Shown: positions 1-12,927 of the stretch, piece by piece | How positions within the stretch are numbered: the stretch's first letter is position 1 | How the letters are laid out: each line of letters opens with the position of its first letter | NCBI GenBank assembly: GCA_022393335.1 | Contig: JAJEKB010021880.1 | Coordinates: 388,386 to 452,385 of the forward strand | Source: Macrotrachela quadricornifera | Lineage: Eukaryota; Rotifera; Eurotatoria; Philodinida; Philodinidae | Direction: 5' to 3' | Length of the DNA stretch: 64,000 nt | Notes under the pieces: model-generated | What the model was told of the DNA's origin: nothing | What the model saw: only the letters and a program-made list of their open reading frames with translations | The model's database searches: none | Program-made: the position numbers and the translations under genes

Positions 1-221
1 TAAAGCTTGCTAGACTGTTTTCATTCAGTCAAATGCATATGTGTACCTATACACTGATTCAATTCTCACAACGGATATATCGCAAGAAACAACGAATGAA
101 CAGATACTATTACTAAATGTCATTGAAGAATCAGGCAGCAACTGATGGCTAGACAGAACAGAACAGAAAGTGAATGAACAAGTCACAAACAGAATAGAAG
201 AGATATGCGACAAAAATACTA

Positions 222-843
222 ACGAGGGAACCACTCGAGGTGACATCTTCCGTTTCGATTCATGTATATTTCATTCGATCGAATATATTGAGGTAGTAAA
301 AAGCCTAAAAGGATTTCTCCCCAATCCTCTTCCTTCGAAGGTTATCGTCATTTTACTGAATTTTCAAGTCATCTGTGTGTATTCGCCAGAAAAACTAAAC
401 TATGAAAATTTGATCTTAAATTTCGTCCATAATTAGATCTAATGACTCTTAGAATATTCTAAAAGTTTCATCTAAAAAGAATCTTTCTTTCTTGATATAT
501 TAGATTCAGAAGTGAGTTCAGTTTTGGACCAATCGAAGCACACCACTGCTTTTTTCTCTGCCGAATATCTCAAGAAAGAAAGATTCTTTTTAGATGAAAC
601 TTTTAGAATACTCTAAGAGTCATTAGGTCTAACTATGGACGAAATTTCGGATCAAATTTTCATAGTTTAGTTTTTCTGGCGAATACACATAGATGACTTG
701 AAAATTCAGTAAAATGACGATAACCTTCGAAGGAAGAGGATTGGGGAGAAATCCTTTTAGGCTTTTTACTATCTCAATATATTCGATCGAATGAAATATA
801 AATGAATCGAAACGGAAGATGTCACCTCGAGTGGTTCCCTCGT
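222..843. repeat. Foldback element with ~280-bp inverted arms
   Basis: The left arm (about 222-500) is the reverse complement of the right arm (about 564-843), with only scattered mismatches and a spacer of about 63 bp. The outer ends read acgagggaaccactcgagg and its complement. Short open frames inside the arms are mirror images of each other and are not genes. I see no clear target-site duplication, so whether this is a foldback/MITE insertion or a local inverted duplication is open. Confidence 0.85.
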
Positions 844-3687
844 AAGTAGAGAGGAAAAGAGTGAACTGAATATATATATATTTTCATGTAATCATCAGTC
901 AACTCAATTCAAAACTGTCCAAGCAAAGTTCTATGACTGCTTTCTTCGGAAAAAAATTAATGAAATTTCAGATTTTTGATGATTTATGGTAGAAGTAATT
1001 TTAGTGAAATTTTATTAAAACTAGTTTTCAATAAACTATGATCTAAACTGTTCTAAAAACGGCTCTTTTTTGAAAACAATATGAAGGATAAGATTTTAGT
1101 ATTCTTCGATAACAGTAGAAATACTTGCCAAAGAATAGTTAAAAACCTCTGCGAAGTGGACACCTCGTTATAAGAGACACTTTTGAATGCTCTCTTGAGT
1201 GTCCGCTATACATAGGTTATACTGTATCCTCACATCTAGAAATTAATTTATCACTCCTGAAGACTACTCGGTGTGAAAATATAGCCTTCAACCTTTATTT
1301 GATTGTAATATTATTTCTGAGAGTTGATCATCACCAATCTCGACACATAAATTAATGATTGCTACAAAAGACTAGACATAGTCTGGGGCTGAGCCCCATC
1401 ACCCTTGAATTTCTGGTTACGCCACTATTCATAACCTTCAAAAAACATGTCTTCTGAAAAGACTATATGCACAGCATTTTTATAGGTATTTTTCTTTTAT
1501 TAATGTCCTTAAGGCTGAAGTACTTAGTTTCACCAGTTAAATTGCCGTTAATGAGATGTATTATATTCGATGTGTTATGAAGGTATTCCTAGAGAGGGGT
1601 AGGGTGAATTTTTTGAAAAAAAAATGAAAAGTCTTTAAAAGATTTGGTTTATACGTAGTTCGACTCTGTTTTCAACACTGATTCAAAATCTGATATTTGT
1701 TTAAATACAAGAATTATTTTTTCTGATAAAATATCCTTACAAACGATGAAAACAGTGTAAAAATTATGGTTCTAAGACATTTTCACTCAAAATTCCCTGT
1801 GGAGCCATATTCTTTAAACTTTCGGAAACATAACGTTTTGTAACTCTTCCAAAGAACTATTTAATAAGATAAACCAGAATTTTAGGACCTTCAATTTTGA
1901 CGACATATTATTCGTCACAAAATCATTGTAGATCACAAATGTAGACATTATATCATTAGTGCATAAGTTGAATTTACTATCCAATTCTACTGAATCAAAT
2001 AATTGATCGATGATTCACATATAGAATTGAAGCACTATTCAAGAACTATCAAATTCATTATTCAAGTTTCATTTTATCTTATGTATCTATTATAAAATTG
2101 AACTCACTATGCAGACATCGTTGTTTGAAGAAATAACCAAAAATGAGCAATTTTGTTAATAATTGTGAGTTTTCAAAAATTGATCGAAATATCATAAATT
2201 TAACATGAAAATGCTCGTCTCAATATTCTCTTTTTCTATTGACATAAAATTCAATAGGATTTAGAAGGAAAAATATCAATGGGCCGATTTGTGGTCTTAT
2301 GCGTCTCCGTTCTTTGAGAAGATTTATCATTGAGACGAATGAGGATATAAGTTTGGTATAACTTTCGAATGAAAGAATAATGAAGAGAGAGGAGCAAAAG
2401 CGAAAGTAAGCCAGTTAAAGATGACGGTAAAGGAGATGAGGTGAACGTAAGAATAGAATGATATATATGCACTAAAGTCTAGAAATAGAATCCAAAATAA
2501 TTAAGTTGCTAGAATGAAATGTCGGAAAGATGTGTAACTGAAAAATGAAAAATTTGAATGGAACGTTGAAAGTTGAAAGATCGAATTGACCTTTATCCCT
2601 TTAGTCTAAGGAGAACAAACACTTTGGTTTTTTGAGGATTATCTTGAAAGTGATAGTAATCTATTGTTCTTCTACGTTTCGTCTTTTTTTAGGATTGAGC
2701 TAAGCGAGGCTCGATGGTCGACACGTTACTTATTGGTTATCAAACGCAGTTTATATTACAAATGCCAACTACTTTTTTTAAGATAAAGAAAGCGGGACGG
2801 TTTTGTGAACAAACTGTCTACCCTTTTTTTTTTGGTCCATATCGGTCCAATATATTTAAACTTTAGTTTTTTTTTTGTTCTTCAAGAGCATGCCAAGTTG
2901 CAAGGCATAACGAACTCTGACTTTTTCTATATCTATTTTTCAAGTGCAAAAGAGAAATGAGAAGTTCGGTAATGCAAAACGTTCTGAGAAAATTGTCGTC
3001 TATTTGTATAAGTGATTAATATATAAGAAAAATAAGACTGAATTGAAAAAGCTGGCCTAGTCATACCATGAATGTTGACATGATCTTGAAGAACAAAAAC
3101 AATATGTTCTTATTTTAAATGAGTCTGAACAGAGAATTTTAGGCAATCTGATTTAAAAAGTATAAACTGAGATAAAACGAAAAAGATCTTTAGTTTTTAA
3201 GCAAGTGATTAAACAAGTCATCAAATTCTTTAGTCAAAAACGGGGTGCTGAATAAAAAATCATATCATTTTTAAAAGATCAGAAGATGGATTATTTTTCC
3301 ATGCATTTATCTCAATTTTAAAATTTTGACAAAAATTGATTTTTTCGAGGGATGGGAAAGCCTTAAACAATATATTCATATATAAAAAATAAAACTTATA
3401 TTTTGTGAATATATTAAACTATTCTAATTTATATGATAAATAAGAATGATAAATAGAGTCAAAAACTCATATATTCTTCTTCTGCATCATGCAGCCTAAT
3501 GAAATATTTAACAAAAAAATTATTATTGAAATCTGTATCAAATAACGATGTGATTATGATACGTCGTACAACATTATATATTTAACGATGATGACATGTT
3601 TCAGTATTCTTATTGAACGTGACTATTTGTCTGACTAGAAAAAAATAACGCTCAGAATTATTTCATCTATTACTGATTAAAATAACA
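844..3687. other. Intergenic, no gene recognised
   Basis: AT-rich DNA with only short, protein-unlike open frames on either strand. Apart from the possible transposon terminus near 1384-1427 I see no coding, RNA or repeat structure that I can support. Confidence 0.5.
1384..1427 (-). mobile_element. Possible hAT-like transposon terminus (remnant)
   Basis: Read on the minus strand, this stretch starts tagtggcgtaaccagaaatt and runs into a GC-rich palindrome (ggggctgagcccc). The opening resembles the CAGTGGCGKA-type ends of Tip100/Zaphod hAT elements. No partner end or target duplication was found nearby, so it is at best a solo end. Confidence 0.3.
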
Positions 3688-6600
3688 ATGTTAGTTCAAT
3701 GGTTTTTATTATTATTCCAATTGTTCATATTTACTACTAATTATAATCTCTATATGACAAATGATAAATGAAGTGACATTCAATATGATTGTATTTATAG
3801 TCATATAATTCCGGATTACTTTGAAAGTGTTACTAGATCGTCTGTTACACCATTTCGACAAAAAAAAAGAACAAAAAACTTCATATTGTCTTATGGTAGA
3901 GAATATTACTAATGAAGAAGAATTTTGTATTGAGAATGGTGGTGTGATACGGTCATTCGAACAACTTAGTAGAATATGAATATTATCGTCATATCGGTAA
4001 TATTGAATTAGATACTTTTCATTTTTTTTAATTGCACAAATGAATTTTATTTTGGAAGATATTGTCAATATACATTCGGCATAAAACACGAATCTTTTGA
4101 TACTATGATTAAGTATCATTTCACCAATCTTTCTCTGTGCAAACCTGATGATGGACTAACAATGACTAATGCAGATATACCTTGTTTCAAGAGGACTACA
4201 TGTCGTCGAGACTGTCTCGACTGACGTCAAATTTGTAATGATATTATCGATTATAATGATAATCAAGATGAAATATTATGTGAATTACTTGAAATGAATG
4301 AATGTCATGATGATGAATATCGATGTCGATCAGGTCATTTTATATCCTTATCATTTGCCTTCAATACGATCTTTGATTGTAATGATGGTAGTGATGAAAA
4401 AAACAATTTTCTTCTTGAATTTTCATTCGGTCATTGTTATTATCGAATGTCTAATATGTTTTTTGATGATTTTAACAATGCTTGAATGATATTCCCATGT
4501 GACGACGGTGAAACACTCTCTAGTCTGTTTCACAACTGTAGAAATCGGAGATATTTTTCGACCATAATACAACTTTATGTCAATGATCAATCACCATGTT
4601 CACAGTATATGTTATGTACACAATCTTCAAACTTTTTTTTCCATTACAAGTCGATTGTGATAAACTATGTGTTGAAAGAAACAATTGTTTATCTCAGTTA
4701 TTATCAATGTGTCCCAAAAAGACAGTTTTATTTCCATCAGAGTCAATCATGATTTCTCCTTCCGTCTACTTGATCTATCAAACGAATAAAACAGAACATT
4801 AGTATACCGGATTTCATTTGTTATACGAAATGTGATCATCTATATCCACCAAGTTCAAAACAACATGGTTATTAATGTCGTACAATGACTGAGTTTCATA
4901 GTGAACCATATAATGTATCTATGGTAATACATTCAATGATTGCTAATATTTACCATTTGTTCGTTGGATGCACTAACAATATAAAAATGAGTAACAAATT
5001 GTCAATATATCGTTGTCCTATAACAAATAGAATTATTTCACATTATCGTATTAAAGATGGCTTCAAAGGTTGCTATTTGGGTTTTGATGAAATCTTTAAT
5101 GGAAGTACTTGTATACAAAATTCTACTCAACACTTTCGATATTGGCTTAAGTTCCAATGAATATATTCATATACGTTTTGTACAAGATGGTGTACCACAC
5201 TGTTTAGATGAATCTGATGAATTCTATCCAATAGAATGCATTTATGGAACAGAATAGGAATGTGACTATCAACGTGGACTTTATCGACCAAAACTCATGT
5301 ATTACAATTTTGAGGTAATATTTAACTAACATCTTATTAGAATGAGATTAAATTTATCTTTATATATTTGAAATAATAAAATTTTAATCATTAATATTCG
5401 TTATGTTAATATGACTTTCGGTAAAGGGCGCACATGCCCTTACAACCATTAAGATTATAAATAAAAATAAAAATAAATTCATCAGAGATTACTTAAGAAA
5501 CCACCAAAATCTCCTTTAATTAAATTGATTTCGTGGATTTTTATAAATTATCATAAATTCCACTAAATTCTACAAAAGTTCAGTAAAATTGGTAGTTTGT
5601 GATGCTGAAATGTTAACGATCAGTTTAATTTTTTGAAGGTGGAATTGCTTTTATGAAAACAACATAAGGAACGAGAAAATGTTTTTGAAGTAACCAACCT
5701 TTAATTGTTAATTACATTTATCTATCTTTTGAAGCATATCACGAGTATATATTTAGTACATGCTAATAATTCATATTAGTATAGAATAGAACAATAGATA
5801 GATAGTTGATATTCATAGATTTTGACAATCCTAGAATGGATTATATATTAAAAATAAAATTTGATTTAAATTTGAAGTTTCTATGTGATGGAAAAGAATA
5901 TGAACCATCTTTACTTCAATTAATCAACGGTACAGATGAGACTAACTGTGAAAAATTTTGGTGTTTATCGTCATCTTCCACATGATGCAACAGCTACTGA
6001 GATTGTGCTGATGGTCATGATGAACTAAATTACTCTCTCGATTCGTTACCTACTAACGCTAAGTCATCAAAATAATTGCACACATTGAATGGTTGTAGTA
6101 GGACAGAACATTTTTGTTTACGTGTTTCCAATCGATTAGGGAATTTATCACACTCCTGTATTTCTCTATTATATGTAACGGATAGTCACGTCGATTGTTG
6201 GGGTGCAACAGATGAACGTCATAGTGTTTGTGATTATAATAAACCATCGATCTACACTAAAAGAGCATATCGTTGTGCCGGAGAACGACATTTATGTATA
6301 CAATTGAGAGAAATTTGTAGTGGATTTCATTATTGTCCAATGAAAGATGATAAAAACCTGTGTGATTGGCTTCCAACGGATGCTACTGGTGAATCTTTTG
6401 ACTGTCGAAATGGCACTCGTTTCTTTCGAATATGTGTTCAATGTAACGGTATATTAGAATGTGCAACTGGTGAAGACGAATGGTTTTGTGATTTGTAGAT
6501 ACGCGGACCAATGATTACCTATCTGCATGAAAGTCGATTTACACCCTATCCTATGTATTTGCAAAATCTTAGTACCCAATCCCTTCATCATATTTAAACT

Positions 6601-8504
6601 CGTATTCTTCCATCGTCACACATAAATCTGACTGGTACTGTAATCGTGGTATCTCCATTACTGAATTTCGATTATTTTACAGATCACTTCACCTCCATCA
6701 TTCCAACGAAATACTGCAATAAAATTCATTTTATATCTCATTGATATAGTATCACTCGAGATTTTAATTGATGAAGAAGTTGTGCATTTTCCTTCCATTC
6801 ATTCTTCATACAAACACTTAGTCGTATTACCCTCTTTACGTTCAAATCAAGCATTTGTTCGCATCGATGCATACGACATAAATATGCAACAAATTATTAC
6901 TTATCGAACATCTTGGAAGTTTACTCTTCCTTTTTCATTTTTACCTGTACGCCGTTTGCCCATCAAACTCATCTTGTCTGAGTATATAAAAATTTCCTTT
7001 TCGAAAAAGATTTAATTGTCATAGATGCATTCATGATCAATGTTTATCTTATCAAAATTCTGATGATGTATTTTGTCATTGTTACAATAGTTGGACTGGA
7101 TCTAGTTGTAATAAATCTTTTCTTTGTTCATTTGGATCTATATCTATTAGTTCACATCGATGCTTATGTCCTATGAATCGTCATGGCATTCGATGTTTTG
7201 TTCGAAATATTGCTTTATGTCAATGTCAGAATGAAGCTACTTGTATATCATCAGATGCTCGTATTGGATATAGTGCATGTTTATGTTCAGAATAATATTT
7301 TGGTCATCATTGTGAACGACATCATGCCAATCTTACAATGAAAACATTCGATAAATCTCAACCTGAAATATTACCTATCGTTCTGATTCAATTCATTAGA
7401 ATTAATTTACGCACTTTTCCGTATTTAGAAAACACAGTTTTATTTGAGCATGTTTCAACTTCTAATGCTCTTATTATCTATAACAATGGTCATGAATTAC
7501 TGTCTTAATGGAGGCTTATGTATTGAAAATCGGCATAAAACTAGTTTTGAATTTTCTTGTCTATGTTCATCATGCCATTATTATGGTTCATTATGTCAAT
7601 TTTCAATAAGACAACAAGGTCTATCACTTGATGCGTTAGTGGGTCTTGAAATGCGTACAGGAGAAACTTTATCAGAACAATCTATACTAATTAAAGTGAC
7701 TGATTATTCTTATCAGTATGATTACTGTTGGACTCGTTGGAAGTATATTATTTATTATAACATTTGCACAAAAAGAGTAACGAGAAACTGGATGTGGATA
7801 TTATTTATTCACTATATCTACATATAATCAATTAACATTTGCAATATTTGGTTTACGATTTACATATTTTCTTGTAACACAAACTATAGTATGGACGAAT
7901 ATCTATGTCAATGTCTTGAGTTCGGATTAACTCTTTACCAAATCTCTCTAATTGGTTATCAGCATGTGGAAGTGTAGAACGCATATTTACGGTAACATAC
8001 GGCGTTTCATTCAATAAACAGGTAAGTAAACGTATTGCTAAAAGCCTTTGCATTGTGCTTCTAATTGTACTTATGGCTTTGATTATTCATGAACCTTTGA
8101 CTCGTCAAACGATTGAAGATCTTCAACTTGGTCGATTTACATGGTGTGTTACTAAAGTTAGTTCAACAAAACTGCCAACCTACAACTTAATTCTTTTATT
8201 CGTCCATCTACTCGGACCTTTTCTCATCAACTTACTTTCAACAGACGTTCTAATTTTAATTGTTACTAGACAGATCATTAGTCCGTTAATATTACTTATT
8301 CTTGCATTACCACGTTTAATTATTTCACTTGGCTCAGTTCGTATTGATACATCATGGCGTAATTATATATTTCTTGCTGGATACTTTATTTCCTTTATAC
8401 TTTTTGGAGCAACACTCTTTATATTCATTATACCTGCACCAATCTATCGAGATAAATTGAAAAGATGTTTATCCCGTATTCGTTTTATTTTTTTTCACAA
8501 ATAA
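3688..8504 (+). pseudogene. Decayed LDLa/EGF multi-domain transmembrane receptor
   Basis: The relic starts with an ATG at 3688 followed by a hydrophobic signal peptide (MLVQWFLLLFQLFIF), with a TGA at codon 28. LDL-receptor class A modules follow in several frames. One near 4294-4400 has the acidic FDCNDGSDE signature; others lie near 5150-5250 (DGVPHCLDESDE), 5870-5960 (NGTDETNCE) and 6076-6498. EGF-like cysteine patterns lie at about 7015-7310 and 7480-7610. The last part (8055-8504) encodes several hydrophobic segments like a GPCR-type membrane region. Frameshifts and in-frame stops occur throughout, for instance TGA at 4222. A noncoding stretch of about 5310-5820 may be an old intron. Domain order SP-LDLa-EGF-TM is clear; the original function (probably a cell-surface receptor) is inference. 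Confidence 0.85.
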
Positions 8505-9509
8505 TTTTAAAATACTATTAAGAAATTATAGAACATTGATTATTTTATTTGTTCATAGGATTTCTTTGATTTAATTCTCTTGGTTAAAGCAAGAAATTTT
8601 AATATTTTAACTATGATGAAATCAAAAATGATAAGATATTCTCATTCGATGTTTTATTCCAGTCTTATATATTGCTGTATATGTTTGAAGAAGACAAATG
8701 AAAATATTTGGCGATTTTACTCAATATTCTGGGTTAAACGATGGTTTTTCTTAAAAGATTCTGAAATATTAAAATTTTTTGCTTCGTGAAAAAATAACTG
8801 GATGGTTATGCTTGGCTTGAAAACAACTGTAATCTTTATGTTTTTATGGCGTATTTTACTGCTTCCTATCTTCTAAATAGAATTATTTGCGAGAATTCAT
8901 CGCTAGTCTGACCACCTTCGGCGATGAAATTGTAACATGTATGTAAAACTTTTCGCATCCGAGAACAATAAGGAAAAGAAGAATTTTTCATGAGTTAAAA
9001 AAACACAATTGAGTAACCGCACTTAACTTAAAAGAACTTCTAATTTTAGTCAATTTTTCTTTTGGAACAGCCAATTTGCCTTCTCGCAAATTTTCCAAAA
9101 AGAACTAAGATTTTCTAAAACTTTACTATTAGATCTGATGCGGAAATAAATTTCGCTTTTTTTAACTTTGGTTATCTCAGAATCCTTGGACGCTCATCAA
9201 TTCTGTGTCCGTCGCATGGGCCCTGGATTTTCATAATCTTCTTAATTATCGGACGGCTACCATAATCATATTATGTCACAGGCGATTATGTAGATACTCT
9301 ATTCTTAGGGCAATATCAGCAGTCTTTTATTTGAAAATACATATGAATTTTACATGATGATATATACTTTGGATCATATATTATGCAGAAAACAAAATGA
9401 ATCAATAGTCTTTCATATCAATGTGATTTCTACTGAATCATTGAGTATTTGTCATTATATTTTTGATGAAATTCTTTACAAAATAACAAAATCAGAACTT
9501 CTGTTCTCA
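8505..9509. other. Intergenic, no gene recognised
   Basis: AT-rich spacer between the receptor relic and the 3' end of the TIR gene. A 69-codon frame at 8580 has no recognisable features and I do not call it a gene. Confidence 0.5.
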
Positions 9510-12287
9510 CTAAAATAGTGTAGTAGTAGGAATCGAAGTGGAAGACAGTTCATTAGCTATGATTAGTTGTGTCATGGCTTCAGCAAAGCGATTGAATTCA
9601 TGTGGAAGCAGTTCATCACCGTTGTATTTCTTTGAGAAAGCTTTCGAATACATTTCCATATGCTTTGCATAATTGTTAATTAGTATTTGAGCATATTGAA
9701 GCATTTCTTTACCTGTCCGAAAGTGGTACAAATCTCGAAGTTTAATGGAAATATGATAATGAGCAAACCATTGTTTGATGTCATCCATAGTTGCCAATGA
9801 CCATTTATTCAATGGTAAAGGCATAGAAGTATTAGTAGAATTCTTATAACTTATTATAGTGTCTGGAATAGGAGTTGATTTTTCCGCTGAATTTTGTGCC
9901 TGCCTGAATGATACAAGAATAGTATTTAATAGATCGTCCATTTTTGTTTGATTTAACTCTTTGACATCTTTGATGCGTACATACTTTACACCTGCCATTC
10001 GAATACCTATGAAATTTGATAAAAGTCAAATTAGTTTATTCAGAATTTGAATGCTTTGCTAAATAGGACTATGCAAAACTGACATTGAACTTACCTAACC
10101 ATCCTTTTGGTTCAATGTTTTCCAGTAGTACAGGTACAATAGGTTTCTTAAGTGTTTCTACAGCATATGTAAACTCTCGACGACATGATTTACTCTGAAA
10201 ATAATGATTAGATACAATACACACAATAATACGAGCTTCTTCCATTCCAATAGCAATTAATTCCCATAGATCGCTGGCTGATTGACAATGGGTTTGATCA
10301 ATCCACACATCAAATTTATCAGAATGTATTGATAGTAGTTTCAACACTTTATCACAAAATTCTTTATTTTCATGACAATAGCTAATCATGATGGATGGTT
10401 TTTTAGTAGAACTGCAAACAAAAATAAAGCAAACGCGCGTTATAATTGTAAGAATTTTCCTATACAACTAAAAAAGATGATAATACAGAGTTAGACATAC
10501 CTGCCAAATGACTGTATCTTGTTAATCTGATTTGAGCTATCTTGTATATCTCTATTGATTTCATCAGTGACTTTACCGAGATTATGAAGAATACCACGAG
10601 CAGCGTTTCGTATACTTTCCATGGAATGTGGTTTGTACCAATAAATAGTCTCATCATATTCATTCTTGGCGAGATCTGTGATAATAAACATAGTTAATTT
10701 ATTATCACCACTTAGGCAAGATCTATATTGGACTTGAAATGAAATACTCCACAGAATGTTCATTATCGCAATTAATGTGAATCGTGTAAGTTGATCAGTT
10801 TTGTCTCGTGCACTGTAAAAGACAATAAGAAGCCAAGTGAATTGATGAATAGTTGATGATATATCTAATGGAGGTTCAGTTTTTGCATTACAAAGAATAT
10901 AATCTAGTGTTCCTTCATCAACAACAAATAATTTGACCATGATAGCCAATGGTTCACTAACATGAAAACCTAATGCATTCCGAAATGTCTTATTGTTCGC
11001 AGCATCGATCGTGTGCTGGAGAAGTTGATTGAGAATGTCGTACATATCTTCTTTATTATTTTTGAGTTGTTCAGATGAGAAGAGCAGTGCCAAGGTCATC
11101 GAGGTGCAGAGCCATAAGTGCACATCTCTTTTCAACCAATCTCTATTCAATTATAATTATGGTTAGAATTATTTGTCTTCGCAATACAGTTATCTGTAAG
11201 ATTAGCATCATCTCACTTACCTTCTTTTAAAAATTGAGAGATTATAGATCGAAATAATGTTTTCTCTTTTGCAAAGTACAATTAACTCAATTGTGTTTTC
11301 AATTTTAGTTATGTGTTAGGATCGTATCGCAAAGTTTTTCGAAAAAAAGCCTCTATACCTGGATCGACATTGTTTTAATGCTTCAATCGCTCCCCATTTG
11401 TTGAGCTCATCAGCACCATCATCATGTCGCGCCAAGTTATATATGATATTAATAGATCCATTAGACTCTTCATTTGCAGCTTTCTCGTTTGAATATAATA
11501 GCCAACGTACAGCACATTGTGGAAGACCGATCTCTATCATTATGGGTACAGCAAGTGTTTGATCGCATATGTTCCAAAATAGTGAGAGAATACAACTGAC
11601 AGTACATCTTTCAGTCAAATGTGTGGATTTTATTCTTTGATCAACATAATTCCTTAACATTACGAATAAATTGACTCTCTTTCGAAGTATACTGATGATA
11701 TCCGATGGGATGTGGGAGGCCATTACATACAAAATCAAACGCGTATTAAAAGAATATATAAGCAAATCTGGGATTTCCTTATTTTGTTGTAGAAAAGCAT
11801 TAATGTGAGGTAAATCCAGCATATTCAAACAGACTAAAAATGTCTTTTTAATTACTTCATCGTCACGTTTTTGATGAAAAGAATTGGTATATTTGAGGTG
11901 TTCGGATATAAATAGAATCATGTCAAGACATAGGGCAATACAACTTCGATCGATCGGAGCGATATAGACAATTTCCTTCGACAATTCGAGCCATAGTTGG
12001 CATAAGCTATACCATATCTCTTTGTGTTTCGCAGTATTTGAATAAGAAAAATCGAGTGTGATTGTTCGTTTCATTTCAGAAAGTTTTTCATAAATTTCGT
12101 TCAATTTAAATGATGATTGTGGTCCTATTTTGTCGGTGATGTGCGTTCGATAAGCTAATCTAAGCAACTCTTTTAGATCCTGAAACACCTCAATAGATTC
12201 TATGGTTAAAACTGTTTGACCATTTTCAGTAATACGATGATAGTGATTATCACTATTGGTGGTGTTTGTATTGTTCAAAGTCGTCAT
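9510..12287 (-). CDS. Helical (ARM-like) - TIR - SAM-like protein, spliced
   Basis: Spliced minus-strand gene. Exon 1 (12287-11359) starts at ATG and encodes about 310 helical residues of ARM/HEAT character. A small exon ends at 11221 with a strong donor (gtaagtgag). The next exon runs from about 11142 to 10501. The TIR exon (10411-10095) contains KPSIMISYCHENKEF, then WIDQ and a box ending VPVLLENIEPKGWLG. The last exon (10006-9510) carries a SAM-like stretch beginning NKWSLATMDDIKQWF. Introns 10412-10500 and 10007-10094 have GT-AG ends and keep frame. The acceptor of the small second exon (about 11270) is unresolved: two readings are open, and the more protein-like one is not in phase with exon 1, so a single-base lesion or a missed junction is possible. 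The parts resemble those of SARM1 (ARM-SAM-TIR) in a different order. By family it would act in the cytoplasm, in NAD cleavage or signalling; by eye I cannot place the catalytic glutamate. Confidence 0.8.
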
Positions 12288-12454
12288 TGTGTTTGTATAT
12301 ATATTGACGTGTTATCTATAAAATGAGAAAGAGAGCGAGTAAATAAGTGATGAAGTCAGTTCCTGCACGAAAAATTATTTCTTCAAATATCAAAAGGCAG
12401 TTTTCTAAATGATGTGAGCACTTCGGTGCATACATGTATATAAGAATTATAATT

Positions 12455-12927
12455 CTAATGAGACCACTCAAGTAGTAAGTCAAATAGCTTTTGAAAAGCC
12501 AACTCTATTTGCAGTCCCCAAAATATTGCAATTTTGCACATTGAAATCAAGCTGAGAGTGACTTCTGTGATATTCCAATGGTTAATTTTGTGGCAACTCT
12601 CAATCAGATCTCGACTCACGTCTGTAATCCACGGTGATGACAAAAATATTTCTTTATCATTGCCATGTAGCGACGTATGGACATAGGTAGAAAGTGGCTT
12701 AGAAGAATTTTTAAAAGTTTTTCTGAAATATTCATCACACAGATTGCCCATATCAAATATAAAGTCTGAAAGAAACTTTGTCCGCTGGTTGCAGAGATGT
12801 AGAGACTGGGTAAAAAACCAAATTTCTTAACAACGGGATGAGAAGAGTCGCAATTTGCAACATTCCTCATCGTCACATACCTGGGCGGCAGTAGTGTAAA
12901 AGTCAAAAAGTCGATTTGAGTTTTCAA
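12455..12927 (-). pseudogene. Gene fragment upstream of the TIR gene, unknown family
   Basis: Two overlapping minus-strand frames (12927-12616 and 12751-12455). The second reads like real helical protein (for example SSPWITDVSRDLIESC) and ends at a TGA. There is no good start or partner exon. It could be a broken ARM-type relative of the neighbouring TIR gene or an unannotated upstream exon pair. I do not recognise the family. Confidence 0.3.

Noticed and set aside
3712..4119. 135-codon minus-strand frame
   Set aside because: It is antisense to the signal-peptide part of the LDLa receptor relic, which has recognisable protein on the plus strand.
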